Of a stretch of 38,495 nt of DNA, positions 1 to 9,663 are shown piece by piece. The notes under the pieces were generated by a model, which saw only the letters and a list, made by a program, of their open reading frames with translations, was not told where the DNA came from and did no database searches. The stretch covers positions 1 through 38,495 of the forward strand of contig JAHHGO010000003.1 of assembly GCA_023252275.1 (NCBI GenBank), written 5' to 3'. Source of the DNA: Alphaproteobacteria bacterium. Lineage in GTDB: Bacteria; Pseudomonadota; Alphaproteobacteria; UBA11222. Made by a program: the position numbers and the translations under genes. Every line of letters starts with the position of its first letter. Positions within the stretch are counted from its first letter, which is position 1.

Positions 1-302
1 TTGCCGGCCGCGCTGGCAGCATAAAGATGCAATTCCTTGTCATGGTGAAAGCGCCCCTCTACCACGGTTTTGCGATAGCGCCAGACATCCGCGTCTATCG
101 GGCCGAAAGGCAAGGGGCTGGCGGGCAGAGCCAGTTGCGTATCGATGGTGGCGATGATTTCGGATTTCCAGTTCAGGCGCTGCAACTGCCACACGCCCAG
201 ACCAATCAGAATGACAAAAGCCGCCAGGGTCATCAGGCTGGGGACAAGCGGAAGCCTTGCGATCAGTCGCGACAGGGCGGGCCGGGGCGCGTCCGAGGTC
301 AT
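1..302 (-). CDS. SURF1 family cytochrome oxidase assembly protein (C-terminus beyond window)
   Basis: This gene is not in the ORF track because it runs off the left edge without a stop. Reading minus-strand from an ATG at 302 gives MTSDAPRPALSRLIARLPLV, one membrane span, then GVWQLQRLNWKSE, which matches the conserved GxWQxxRxxxK segment after the first SURF1 helix. About 100 residues are visible; SURF1 proteins are usually 220-260. SURF1 proteins are inner-membrane factors that help assemble the haem a3/CuB centre of subunit I. The position downstream of ctaE at the end of the oxidase cluster fits this. An AAGAG-like ribosome site precedes the ATG. The overlapping 109-aa ORF at 40-369 is in another frame and is a shadow. 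The family call is firm; the rest of the gene cannot be assessed. Confidence 0.88.
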   Translation of the reverse strand, partial: MTSDAPRPALSRLIARLPLVPSLMTLAAFVILIGLGVWQLQRLNWKSEIIATIDTQLALPASPLPFGPIDADVWRYRKTVVEGRFHHDKELHLYAASAAG

Positions 303-351
303 TTGGGTGCTCTTTTCGGGTAAGAATTCTGACGATTGAATAGCTCAAAAG

Positions 352-382
352 AAGAATACCGCCAATCACTGGCGGTATTCTT
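352..382 (-). terminator. Hairpin between ctaE and SURF1, probable terminator
   Basis: A perfect 13-bp inverted repeat (AAGAATACCGCCA / TGGCGGTATTCTT) with a 5-nt loop. Read on the minus strand it is followed by the T-rich CTTTTGAG. It lies after the ctaE stop and before the SURF1 start. It may end or attenuate oxidase-operon transcription so that SURF1 is expressed at a lower level. The U-tract is short, so strength is uncertain. Confidence 0.6.
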
Positions 383-434
383 ATACTGGTTTACGCCTTC
401 ACAAAAGAGGCTGCTTGGTTAGCTGAGCCCCAAA

Positions 435-1229
435 TCAGGTTCTGCCCCAGACATAGATGCAGGCGAACAGGAACAGCCACACCACGTCGACAAAGTGCCA
501 ATACCAGGCGGCGGCTTCAAATCCGAAATGATGGTCCGGCTTGAAATGCCCCATCTCGGAGCGGCCCAGGCATACGATCAGGAAGATCGTACCGACGAGC
601 ACATGGAAGCCATGAAAGCCGGTCGCCATATAAAAGGTCGAGCCGTAAATATTACCCGCAAAGGCAAATGAGGCATGGGAATATTCATAGGCCTGAATGG
701 AGGTGAACAAGGCCCCCAGAATGATCGTCAGGATCAGCCCATAGCGTAATCCCTTGCGGTCGCCATGCTGCAGGGCATGATGCGCCCAGGTTACGGTGGT
801 GCCGGAGGTCAGCAGAATGAGGGTGTTGAGCAGCGGCAAATGCCAGGGATCAAGTGGCTCAATGCCTTCAGGGGGCCAGATGCCGCCGGTTGTGTCCGGG
901 AACAGGCTGGCGTTAAAAAACGCCCAGAACCAGGCCACGAAGAACATCACTTCCGAGGCGATAAACAGCAGCATGCCATAGCGATGATGCAGTTGCACCA
1001 CTGGCGTATGCTGGCCGCGATGCTCGGCTTCGTTAATTACTTCGCGCCACCAGCCGATAAAAGTATAGGCGAGACCGGCAGCCCCCAGGAAAAATATCCA
1101 TGCGGGGCCTTCATGCATGGCGATCACCCCGCCAACCGCGGCGGTAAAGGCACTGATAGCGCCGATAATCGGCCAGGCGCTTGGGTCTACCAGATGATAG
1201 TCATGTTGTGGGGCGTGTGCGTCTGCCAT
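435..1229 (-). CDS. ctaE: Cytochrome c oxidase subunit III
   Basis: The product has 264 residues, normal for an aa3-type subunit III. It is a multi-span inner-membrane protein that stabilises the catalytic core and the proton-uptake region of cytochrome c oxidase. Recognisable segments are [19 protein letters not shown], the [12 protein letters not shown] helix, [25 protein letters not shown] and the C-terminal [16 protein letters not shown]. These match the family's seven-helix pattern. It starts 11 nt after the ctaG stop and is the last structural gene of the operon. A hairpin follows it. No unusual features seen. Confidence 0.97.
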   Translation of the reverse strand: MADAHAPQHDYHLVDPSAWPIIGAISAFTAAVGGVIAMHEGPAWIFFLGAAGLAYTFIGWWREVINEAEHRGQHTPVVQLHHRYGMLLFIASEVMFFVAWFWAFFNASLFPDTTGGIWPPEGIEPLDPWHLPLLNTLILLTSGTTVTWAHHALQHGDRKGLRYGLILTIILGALFTSIQAYEYSHASFAFAGNIYGSTFYMATGFHGFHVLVGTIFLIVCLGRSEMGHFKPDHHFGFEAAAWYWHFVDVVWLFLFACIYVWGRT

Positions 1230-1240
1230 GCTTTTTCTCT

Positions 1241-1834
1241 TCAGTTGCGCTGAGTGGGACTGGTTGAGCCAGCTATCCTTGGATGGGTAGGATAGAAGGT
1301 GTAGGAAAGCGTGATGGTTTTTACATCCCGCATGTTTTCATCCTCATCAATCGCAGGATCGATGAAATATTGCACGGGCATGTCCATTTCCTGACCCGCT
1401 GCCAGTTGCTGTTCCGTGAAGCAGAAACACTCAATCTTGGAAAAATACACGCCTGCCTTGGCGGGCATGACATTAAATGTCGCGGTGCCGCTTATCGTCT
1501 TGTCCGACAGATTTTTAGCTTTGTAAAAGGCAAGGCCAACCTCGCCGACCTGCAATTTCTGTGAAGCCTGTTCGGGCGCAAACCGCCAGTCCAGATCGCG
1601 TGCCACGCTGGCGTCAAAGCGAACATTAACCTGCCGGGGCAGAACATGGTCCGGTCCGGCATCAGCCCTGTTGGGGGTGCCGCCAAAGCCGGTTAACTGA
1701 CAGAACATGCTGTAGAGAGGGACAGAGGCATAGGACAGGCCAAGCATTCCGGCCACCACCGCAACGCACACGCCTGCAATACGGCGCGATGCCCGTGACA
1801 GGTTCTCCGGATTGCCTTCCCCCGCAGTCATCAT
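1241..1834 (-). CDS. ctaG: Cytochrome c oxidase assembly protein CtaG/Cox11 (CuB copper delivery)
   Basis: The product has 197 residues with one N-terminal membrane span (about residues 20-40) and a periplasmic immunoglobulin-like domain. It carries family landmarks: [17 protein letters not shown] just after the span and [10 protein letters not shown] with the CxC copper ligands, then QYFIDP. Cox11 proteins deliver copper to the CuB site of subunit I. The ATG overlaps the stop of the upstream 41-codon gene (ATGA), indicating translational coupling. Either of two adjacent ATG codons could be used, since the ribosome site is weak. Confidence 0.96.
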   Translation of the reverse strand: MMTAGEGNPENLSRASRRIAGVCVAVVAGMLGLSYASVPLYSMFCQLTGFGGTPNRADAGPDHVLPRQVNVRFDASVARDLDWRFAPEQASQKLQVGEVGLAFYKAKNLSDKTISGTATFNVMPAKAGVYFSKIECFCFTEQQLAAGQEMDMPVQYFIDPAIDEDENMRDVKTITLSYTFYPTHPRIAGSTSPTQRN

Positions 1835-1956
1835 GGGGCCCCGCCGCTTAATTTAACCATGGTCACAGCGAACAGCAGCGCCATGATGGCCACCAGAATA
1901 CCGGCGACCGTGAAGTTTTTGGTGCGCTTGCGCTTGTGCAATTCGGTGATCGGCAT
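1831..1956 (-). CDS. 41-residue single-span membrane protein between ctaB and ctaG (CoxF-like position)
   Basis: The ORF track misses this gene. From the ATG at 1956 the translation is MPITELHKRKRTKNFTVAGI, then a hydrophobic helix (LVAIMALLFAVTMV), then KLSGGAP and TGA. The shape is a basic N-terminus followed by one transmembrane helix. The ATG lies one base after the ctaB stop and its TGA overlaps the ctaG start, so it is tightly coupled at both ends. Small one-span proteins occur at this place in alphaproteobacterial oxidase operons (sometimes called CoxF), and a role in oxidase assembly is inferred from position only. I cannot confirm homology without a search. Confidence 0.75.
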   Translation of the reverse strand: MPITELHKRKRTKNFTVAGILVAIMALLFAVTMVKLSGGAP

Positions 1957-1957
1957 G

Positions 1958-3007
1958 TTATGCGCCGCTTCCCATATTCAGCAGCCCCTCGGCCAGCAGG
2001 GCCGTGAACAGCAGCATCAGATAAAGAATGGAATAGGCGAATAAATGCCGGGCCGGCCTGTCGGCATTATCGCCGGACAGATTTCGCGACTGCCATACCC
2101 GCAGTGCGAAAACGGCAAAGATAAGTCCGAGCACTGCCGCGCTGACGCCATAATAGATGCTGGCAAATCCCATCAGCCAGGGGGCCAGGGTGACCGGGAT
2201 CATCAGGGCGGTATATATCAGGATCTGCTTGCAGGTTTCCAGACGTCCCGCCACGACGGGCAGCATGGGGACGCCGACCTTGGCATATTCCTGACTGCGA
2301 TAGAGCGCCAGCGCCCAGAAATGCGGGGGCGTCCACATAAAGATGATCATGAACAGCACAATGGATTCAACGCTGACCGTACCGGTTACGGCAGCCCAGC
2401 CGATCATCGGCGGAAATGCCCCGGCGGCGCCGCCGATGACAATATTCTGCGGCGTGCGGCGTTTCAGCCACATGGTGTAAATAAACATGTAGAAGCCAAT
2501 GGTCAGCGCCAGCAAGGCGGCGGAGACGGCATTAACCGCAATTCCCATCAGCAGGATCGAGCCGAGCGACAGCGTGACGCCAAGGTTCAAGGCTTCGGCC
2601 GGGGCGACGCGGCCCATTGGAATCGGACGGGTTTTCGTGCGCTCCATCTGCTGATCTATGTCGGCGTCATACCACATATTCAGCGCGCCCGACGCGCCCG
2701 CGCCAATGGCGATGCACAGCAAGGCGATAAAGCCGATCACCGGATTAATGGCGCCGGGGGCCATCATCATGCCGGTCAGCCCGGTAAACACCACCAGCGA
2801 CATGACGCGCGGCTTAAGCAGGGCGAAATAATCGCCTACTGTGGCTTCTTCGGTTTGCGGTTGAATATAGGGCGCGCGGGCAATTTCGCGGCGGGCCGTG
2901 TTGAACAGGCGCGCAGCGGGCGAGGCAATGCCATGGGGCGCGCCGGGTTGCGTATCCGCAGCCTGACTGGTGATCCTGTATGCCGGCCTGTCCTGATGCC
3001 CGTCCAT
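1958..3007 (-). CDS. ctaB: Protoheme IX farnesyltransferase (haem O synthase)
   Basis: A UbiA-family polytopic prenyltransferase that adds farnesyl to haem B to make haem O, the precursor of the haem A used by the neighbouring oxidase. The family start [18 protein letters not shown] and the Asp-rich prenyl-diphosphate site [17 protein letters not shown] are visible, as are [20 protein letters not shown] and about eight or nine hydrophobic helices. The length of 349 is about 40 residues above the common alphaproteobacterial size because of a soluble N-terminal extension before residue 55. No internal ATG lies between that extension and the first helix, so the extension is probably real. No strong ribosome site is seen. 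Confidence 0.95.
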   Translation of the reverse strand: MDGHQDRPAYRITSQAADTQPGAPHGIASPAARLFNTARREIARAPYIQPQTEEATVGDYFALLKPRVMSLVVFTGLTGMMMAPGAINPVIGFIALLCIAIGAGASGALNMWYDADIDQQMERTKTRPIPMGRVAPAEALNLGVTLSLGSILLMGIAVNAVSAALLALTIGFYMFIYTMWLKRRTPQNIVIGGAAGAFPPMIGWAAVTGTVSVESIVLFMIIFMWTPPHFWALALYRSQEYAKVGVPMLPVVAGRLETCKQILIYTALMIPVTLAPWLMGFASIYYGVSAAVLGLIFAVFALRVWQSRNLSGDNADRPARHLFAYSILYLMLLFTALLAEGLLNMGSGA

Positions 3008-3096
3008 TTCTTTAACCCGGAAAATTGCTAATTATTAGGCTTGGCGGAGCTTAGCGTTTTTATTGGCGAACTGAAACAATGAAGATCGAACCCTGA

Positions 3097-3129
3097 TTCC
3101 GGATGGGCGTTAACCCTGCCCATCCGGAA
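3097..3129 (-). terminator. Hairpin in the ctaD-ctaB gap
   Basis: A perfect 12-bp inverted repeat (TTCCGGATGGGC / GCCCATCCGGAA) with a 9-nt loop sits in the 136-nt gap between ctaD and ctaB. No T-run follows in either direction. It may be a rho-independent-like pause, or an mRNA-stabilising structure at the 3' end of ctaCD transcripts that sets structural subunits apart from assembly factors. Confidence 0.45.
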
Positions 3130-3143
3130 ACCGTGTCCGGTTA

Positions 3144-4751
<1,608 letters not shown>

Positions 4752-4793
4752 CTAGCTACTCTCTCTGTCTTTTCAAATCATTGGTCACGCGAT

Positions 4794-5648
4794 TTAGCGG
4801 ACTGTGGCGGCTGACGCCAGTCCGACGGGCTGCTGCACCGGAGACGAGGCGTGTTTAACTTTGGCTTCCTCAAGCCAGGCTGCAAAAGCCTTCTTGCTGA
4901 CTACCTTCAGGGCCATTGGCATGAAGGCATGCCGCGAGCCGCAGATTTCCGAGCATTGGCCATAGAAGGTGCCTTCGCGCGTGGCCTTGTACCAGGTTTC
5001 ATTCAACTGTCCCGGCACGGCATCGATTTTCACACCCATAACCGGCATTGCGAAAGCATGGATGACATCGGATGCCGTTGTCTGCACCCGAATCGTCGTA
5101 TCCACGGGCACTACGATATCATTGTCCACGGCCAGCAGGCGCGGCGCGTCAGCGGGACGGTCGGCGTCTTCCAGCATGGTGATGTCGTAGGTTAGCGAAT
5201 CATGATCAGGATATTCGACGTTCCAGAACCATTGGTTGCCCGTCAATTTCAGGGTCATTTCTGCTTCGGGCACCACGTCGGCCCGATAAAGCAGCCGGAA
5301 CGAGGGGATGGCCATCACCACGAGAATTATAATCGGGACCACCGTCCAGATGATTTCAAGCGGGGTATTATGCGTATTGGTCGACGGAACAGGATTGGCC
5401 CGCGAATTGAAGCGCAGCATCACATATAGCAGCAGCGCCAGTACAAACAGCGTGATGCCGGTGATCAGGATAAGCAGGATATGATGAAAGCTGGTGATGT
5501 TTTCCATGACAGGCGAGGCGGCCGGTTGGAAGCCCATCTGCCAATTGTAAGCTGTTTCAGCCAGCGCTGAGCCAGCGGATAAAAAAACCGCAAGGGCGGC
5601 GCCTAATGCTAGCCGCGCTGAGCAGCAGAACCGGGTAATAGAAGACAT
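4794..5648 (-). CDS. ctaC: Cytochrome c oxidase subunit II
   Basis: The product has 284 residues. A signal sequence ends near ALAETAYNW. Two membrane helices follow (about 50-75 and 95-115), then a periplasmic cupredoxin domain. The CuA ligands are all present: His in DVIHAFAMP and the set CSEICGSRHAFMPM (C-x3-C-x3-H-x2-M). This subunit takes electrons from cytochrome c and passes them to haem a. An AGGA ribosome site lies 7 nt before the ATG. It is the first gene of the oxidase operon and follows a good candidate promoter. The C-terminal tail after residue 260 is low-complexity. Confidence 0.97.
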   Translation of the reverse strand: MSSITRFCCSARLALGAALAVFLSAGSALAETAYNWQMGFQPAASPVMENITSFHHILLILITGITLFVLALLLYVMLRFNSRANPVPSTNTHNTPLEIIWTVVPIIILVVMAIPSFRLLYRADVVPEAEMTLKLTGNQWFWNVEYPDHDSLTYDITMLEDADRPADAPRLLAVDNDIVVPVDTTIRVQTTASDVIHAFAMPVMGVKIDAVPGQLNETWYKATREGTFYGQCSEICGSRHAFMPMALKVVSKKAFAAWLEEAKVKHASSPVQQPVGLASAATVR

Positions 5649-5747
5649 CTATTTTTCCTGTTGTTTTTCCCACACCGAGTCAGTCCCCGCCAACCCGAAT
5701 TCAACGCATCACAAACCACAGTCGGCAGCAAACTGCAAGCGCAGAAC

Positions 5748-5776
5748 ATAATACCTGAAAAAAACTGTGGTGATAA
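5748..5776 (-). promoter_or_regulatory. Candidate sigma-70 promoter for ctaC operon
   Basis: Minus-strand TTATCA (-35, 5776-5771) and TATTAT (-10, 5753-5748) are separated by exactly 17 nt, matching the consensus at 4/6 and 5/6. This gives a leader of roughly 95 nt before ctaC. It lies in the 223-nt gap between the 180-residue gene and ctaC, which otherwise shows no gene. Confidence 0.45.
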
Positions 5777-5871
5777 AATGGCTCATTTGCGCCAGCAATT
5801 GAGAATAGTTACCATTTGCGCCCCTCAGAGCGGCTGCAAAGCAGTCAACGCGATGGATGACATGTTTTAAT

Positions 5872-6414
5872 TTATGGTTTGGGCTGCCGGTATGTGGCGG
5901 CGCGCGCCGCATCGCCCTCTGCGGCCACCTCATAGAGCGGCTTTAGCATGGTTGCTATATCTATGCGTCCCTGGTCCATGGATTGTTGTAGCGCCCAGAT
6001 CAATTTGTCGCTGAGCCTTCGGGTATATTCAGGCACTTCCGGATCAACGCCTCCGCCCAATGGAGGCCGGTTGCCGCTGGCTGTGCGCGTGTCCACGGCC
6101 ACCTGTTCCGCCTTGCGCGCTTCCTGCGCGATCACTCCCAAAACCGCCGCCAGTTGCGGCAGATCCATTTCCAATGATTGCTCTATGGCCCAGATCAGCT
6201 TATCCGAAAGCCGGCGCGTGTAGCGGATCGTGTCGCCCTTATCGAGTATGCTCTGCCGAACGGCCAGCCACTTTTTGTACTCGGCAAGATCATTGGCTAC
6301 AACCGCGTCGGCCAGCGCCCGCGCGGCGACATTCTGCGCCGAAGGCCCATGCCTGCCGATCAGCGAATCGGCCAGGTCTGAAATTTCCTGCGCATTGGCC
6401 ACACTTGGGGACAT
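5872..6414 (-). CDS. Unrecognised protein with an internal YTRRLSDKLIWA duplication
   Basis: I do not recognise this protein (180 residues from the second ATG). The ORF track starts at 6420, but GGGAG is only two bases from that ATG and eight from the ATG at 6414, so 6414 is preferred. There is no signal peptide or membrane helix. Residues are numbered from the track start. Residues 1-60 look helical (DLADSLIGRHGPSAQNVAAR). Two copies of a ~31-residue unit follow at about 67-97 and 132-166, both beginning YTRRLSDKLIWA and joined by a Gly/Pro-rich linker (GNRPPLGGGVDPEVP). It sits between divergent tldD and codirectional ctaC, 223 nt from the latter, so it is probably a separate transcript. 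The duplication suggests a pseudo-dimeric helical fold. Function unknown. Confidence 0.8.
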   Translation of the reverse strand: MSPSVANAQEISDLADSLIGRHGPSAQNVAARALADAVVANDLAEYKKWLAVRQSILDKGDTIRYTRRLSDKLIWAIEQSLEMDLPQLAAVLGVIAQEARKAEQVAVDTRTASGNRPPLGGGVDPEVPEYTRRLSDKLIWALQQSMDQGRIDIATMLKPLYEVAAEGDAARAATYRQPKP

Positions 6415-6420
6415 ATTCAT

Positions 6421-6553
6421 AACTCCCGGCAGGTTGCACTGTTTTCAATGGCTTTGGATTACTATATTCAGTGTATTATATATGCCGCAGTGATTTGCAT
6501 AGGCGATTGCCGCATCAGTTCAACACAGTTTGACCGCCCGAAAGGAATGAAAA
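6421..6553. promoter_or_regulatory. AT-rich divergent promoter region
   Basis: This 133-nt spacer separates the minus-strand duplicated-motif gene from plus-strand tldD. It contains an AT-rich block (ACTATATTCAGTGTATTATA). Read minus-strand this gives a TATAAT hexamer, and read plus-strand it gives TATATA 17 nt after TTGGAT. The hexamers are weak on the -35 side, so exact promoters are not assigned. Confidence 0.35.
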
Positions 6554-8011
6554 TTGACCGATGCAGCATCCAGAGGCGGATTTTCCGGCCAGACATCTGA
6601 GCATCTTTTCTTCAATCAGTCTGGTATGGACCGGCGCCGGGTGCAGTCGATTGTTGATGACGCCCTTAATCGCGGCGATGATGGTGAATTGTTCCTGGAA
6701 TATTCGGTTTCGGAAAGCTTCGTATTTGACGATGGCAGGCTTAAAAATGCGGCCTTTGATACCGGCCAGGGCTTTGGATTGCGGTCTGTGGCGGGTGAGG
6801 CCACCGGCTATGCCCATGCCGCCGAATTAAGCGAATCGGCGATTGCCCGGGCGGCCCAAACCGTTCGAGCGGTGCAGAGCGGCAAGTCCGGACAAGTATC
6901 AGCAGGCCCTGTGCGGACTAATCAGTCACTGTACAGTCCGGATAATCCGCTGGATACGGCCAGCTTCGAGACCAAGATCAAGCTTCTGGAAGATATCAAC
7001 GCCTATGCCCGCAGTCTGGACCCGCGGGTGCGCCAGGTTTCCTGCTCGCTGGCGGGAGAATGGCGGGTGGTGGAGATTATCCGCCCGGGCGGAGAAAGTG
7101 TTCATGATATCCGGCCCTTGGTCCGCCTGAACGTGTCTGTCGTGGCGGGTGACGGCGACCGCCAGGAATCCGGCAGCTATGGGGCGGGTGGACGTAACGG
7201 TTATACTGCCTATCTTTCACCAGAAAACTGGCAGCCTTTTGTAAAGGAGGCGCTGCGGCAGGCGCTGGTCAATCTGCAATCCGTTCCCGCTCCGGCGGGT
7301 GAGCAGATGGTTGTGCTGGGGCCGGGCTGGCCCGGAATTCTGCTGCATGAAGCGATCGGGCATGGTCTGGAAGGCGATTTCAACCGTAAGAAAACCAGTG
7401 CTTTTGCGGGCTTGCTGGGGCAACAGGTGGCGGCGAAGGGGGTCACCATCGTGGATGATGGCACTTTGCCCGGGCGGCGCGGCTCATTAAGTGTGGATGA
7501 TGAGGGAACCCCTACCGCAAATACGGTATTGATAGAGGATGGCATCCTTAAAGGCTACATTCATGACCGGCTCAATGCCCGGTTGATGGGTATGACCCCA
7601 ACGGGCAATGGCCGCAGGCAATCTTATGCCCATATGCCCATGCCGCGCATGACCAATACCTATATGCTTTCTGGCGCAAATGACCCGGCGGAAATTCTCG
7701 CCTCGGTAAAAAATGGCATTTATGCCGTTTCCTTTGGCGGCGGGCAGGTTGATATTACCAGTGGAAAATTCGTCTTTTCATGCACCGAAGCCTATCGCAT
7801 TGAAAATGGCAAGGTTGGCGCGCCCATCAAGGGCGCGACGCTGATCGGCAATGGTCCTGAGGTGCTGAAGCGGGTGGCCATGATTGGAAATGACATGCAA
7901 CTGGACCCAGGCATCGGCACCTGCGGCAAAAGCGGGCAGGGCGTTCCGGTCGGGGTCGGCTTGCCGACGATACGGATCGATGGGCTGACAGTTGGGGGTA
8001 CTGCGGGCTGA
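6554..8011 (+). CDS. tldD: Metalloprotease TldD
   Basis: This is the TldD half of the TldD/PmbA (TldE) zinc protease, which trims unfolded peptides and matures some microcins and antitoxins. The 485-residue length is typical. The zinc-binding HExxxH is visible as LHEAIGHGLEGDFNRKKTSAF, with the first His at about residue 265. Other family segments are GFGLRSVAGEATGYAHA near the N-terminus and TNTYMLSGANDPAEILASVKNGIY near the C-terminus. The start is TTG at 6554, with AAAGGA a few bases upstream and no better ATG in frame. tldD next to the ctaC cluster is a common alphaproteobacterial arrangement. The partner gene pmbA is not in the window. Confidence 0.96.
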   Translation: MTDAASRGGFSGQTSEHLFFNQSGMDRRRVQSIVDDALNRGDDGELFLEYSVSESFVFDDGRLKNAAFDTGQGFGLRSVAGEATGYAHAAELSESAIARAAQTVRAVQSGKSGQVSAGPVRTNQSLYSPDNPLDTASFETKIKLLEDINAYARSLDPRVRQVSCSLAGEWRVVEIIRPGGESVHDIRPLVRLNVSVVAGDGDRQESGSYGAGGRNGYTAYLSPENWQPFVKEALRQALVNLQSVPAPAGEQMVVLGPGWPGILLHEAIGHGLEGDFNRKKTSAFAGLLGQQVAAKGVTIVDDGTLPGRRGSLSVDDEGTPTANTVLIEDGILKGYIHDRLNARLMGMTPTGNGRRQSYAHMPMPRMTNTYMLSGANDPAEILASVKNGIYAVSFGGGQVDITSGKFVFSCTEAYRIENGKVGAPIKGATLIGNGPEVLKRVAMIGNDMQLDPGIGTCGKSGQGVPVGVGLPTIRIDGLTVGGTAG

Positions 8012-8128
8012 CGGGCTTTCCCATTTCAGCCAGGGCGATCCTGTTTCCCACGGAAAAATACTCGCCGGTAGCACCCCCCAATTATGCGTTGAATCCCTGT
8101 ATCACTAAATCTTGATCGGCGCAGGACA

Positions 8129-8164
8129 TAGGATATCCCTGAGGATATCCCTGAGGATATGCCT
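8129..8164. repeat. Three tandem 12-nt GGATATCC-type repeats
   Basis: The unit GAGGATATCCCT occurs three times at a 12-nt period (first copy TAGGATATCCCT, third GAGGATATGCCT). Each of the first two holds the palindrome GGATATCC. The block is flanked by CATAGG and CCTATG, making the whole nearly palindromic. It lies about 100 nt upstream of the DUF1329 gene, so it could be an operator array or simple local slippage. Confidence 0.75.
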
Positions 8165-8215
8165 ATGCTCCCCCTTAATAACGTTTTGTTGAATTGTGCA
8201 TCCGGACTGCTCCAT

Positions 8216-8244
8216 GTCAGGTTGCCTCAGGGAGTGAACCTGAC
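8216..8244 (+). other. Stem-loop in the DUF1329 leader
   Basis: A perfect 8-bp inverted repeat GTCAGGTT / AACCTGAC with a 13-nt loop ends ten bases before the GGAG ribosome site of the DUF1329 gene. It could stabilise the mRNA 5' end or modulate translation. It is not a recognised riboswitch. Confidence 0.45.
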
Positions 8245-8265
8245 AATCCGCATGGAGAACCATAA

Positions 8266-9639
8266 ATGACAACCAAGAATATTCTTTTTACTGCGGCGAT
8301 TGCGGGGCTGCTGTCTTCAGCGGCTTTTGCTGGTGTGCCGCCAGAAGTGGCCGATCGTCTTGGCAAGGATCTGACGCCGATGGGCTCGCAGAAATCGGGC
8401 AACAAGGAAGGCACGATCCCGGAATGGACGGGCGGCCTGTCTCATCCGCCGTCGAATGTCACGTACAAGATCGGCGACCGTCACCCGGATCCGTATGCGG
8501 ATGACAAGATACTGTTCACCATCACGGCTGCGAACATAGGGCAGTACGAAAAGAACCTGGGCGAATTGCCCAAGGCGATGTTCAAGAGCTATCCTGACAC
8601 GTACAAGGTGAATGTCTATCAGACCCGCCGCTCTTGCGCGCAGCCGCCCGCGGTGTATGAAGTAGTGAAGAGCAACGCGCTCAACAGCGTCGGCTCACCA
8701 ACCGGCGCAGGCTTCACGGGCGCCATCCGTTCCACGGCGTTCCCGATTCCGAGCACTTCCCAGGAAATAATGTGGAACCATAAGCTGAAGTTCCGCAATT
8801 TCAAGGCAACCCGCCAGTTCGGCTTTGCCGCGCCTACCCGCAGCGGCGACTTTACGCTCTATGTTGCGCAGGATGATGTATATCAGATGTATGGCGATCC
8901 TGCGGTGAAGGATGTGTCGGAACTCAATAACATCTCACTCAAATATATCTCGAACACCATCGCTCCGGCGCGGAGTGCGGGTAATGTGGTCCTGATTCAT
9001 GAAACCATCAACGTTTCGGAAGGGGCGCGCAAGGCCTGGGTGTACAGCCCTGGCACCCGTCGCGTCCGCCGCGCGCCGAACATCGCCTATGATAACCCGC
9101 TGACCAACTCGGATGGCATGGACGCCACTGACAATTTCGGCGGCTATAATGGCGCCACTGACCGTTATGACTGGTCCTATGTCGGGCGTCAGGAAGCCTA
9201 TATGCCCAACAACAATTTCCGGTTTGCGCAACGTGACCTGCAATACAAGGACATCCTGATCCCCGGCGGCCATCTAAATCAGGATGTTGTGCGTTACGAG
9301 TTACAGCGCGCACATATTCTGGAGGCCAATGTTCGTCCGGAAACCCGGCATATCTATCCGCGGCGGCAATTCTGGATTGAGGAAGATAGCTGGTTTGTAT
9401 TGCAGAATACCGCCTATGACGCGCGTGGCGACATGTGGCGGCTGCACGAACAGTTCTCCATGACCTATTACGAGGTTCCGGTTTGTGACCGCGTCGGCGC
9501 GGCCACCTATGATCTGAATGCGGGCCGTTATCTCGCCGGGTCTTTGGTCAATCAGGAGGCTCAGATCAGCTGGAATGCCGACGAACTGAAGGAGGATCGC
9601 TACACTCCCGACGCGATCCGCCGGCTGGGTGTCCGTTAA
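8266..9639 (+). CDS. Exported DUF1329-family protein
   Basis: The product has 457 residues with a clear cleavable signal (MTTKNILFTAAIAGLLSSAA, cleavage likely after AFA). The mature start GVPPEVADRLGKDLTPMGSQ and the segment GTIPEWTGG are characteristic of DUF1329 proteins. That is a LolA/LolB-like periplasmic or outer-membrane-associated family, usually encoded beside a DUF1302 outer-membrane protein. No DUF1302 gene is here, so it is an orphan. A GGAG ribosome site lies 8 nt before the ATG. Arg codons are often CGT, with AAG and AAC favoured; with the strong terminator this suggests high expression (inference). Exact function unknown; a role in envelope lipid or hydrophobic-substrate handling is plausible. 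Confidence 0.88.
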   Translation: MTTKNILFTAAIAGLLSSAAFAGVPPEVADRLGKDLTPMGSQKSGNKEGTIPEWTGGLSHPPSNVTYKIGDRHPDPYADDKILFTITAANIGQYEKNLGELPKAMFKSYPDTYKVNVYQTRRSCAQPPAVYEVVKSNALNSVGSPTGAGFTGAIRSTAFPIPSTSQEIMWNHKLKFRNFKATRQFGFAAPTRSGDFTLYVAQDDVYQMYGDPAVKDVSELNNISLKYISNTIAPARSAGNVVLIHETINVSEGARKAWVYSPGTRRVRRAPNIAYDNPLTNSDGMDATDNFGGYNGATDRYDWSYVGRQEAYMPNNNFRFAQRDLQYKDILIPGGHLNQDVVRYELQRAHILEANVRPETRHIYPRRQFWIEEDSWFVLQNTAYDARGDMWRLHEQFSMTYYEVPVCDRVGAATYDLNAGRYLAGSLVNQEAQISWNADELKEDRYTPDAIRRLGVR

Positions 9640-9663
9640 ACCGGTTATCGTCCCATCTTAAAG

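Noticed and set aside
2045-3031. 328-aa plus-strand ORF
   Set aside because: It lies antisense to ctaB, which has full family motifs. The product is His/Gln/Arg-rich with no recognisable fold, typical of a shadow frame.
5661-5870. 69-aa plus-strand ORF in the ctaC upstream region
   Set aside because: It has no ribosome site or recognisable sequence and overlaps the better-supported ctaC promoter on the other strand.
8129-8164. Possible CRISPR-like repeat
   Set aside because: The units are 12 nt, directly tandem and without spacers; no cas genes are nearby.
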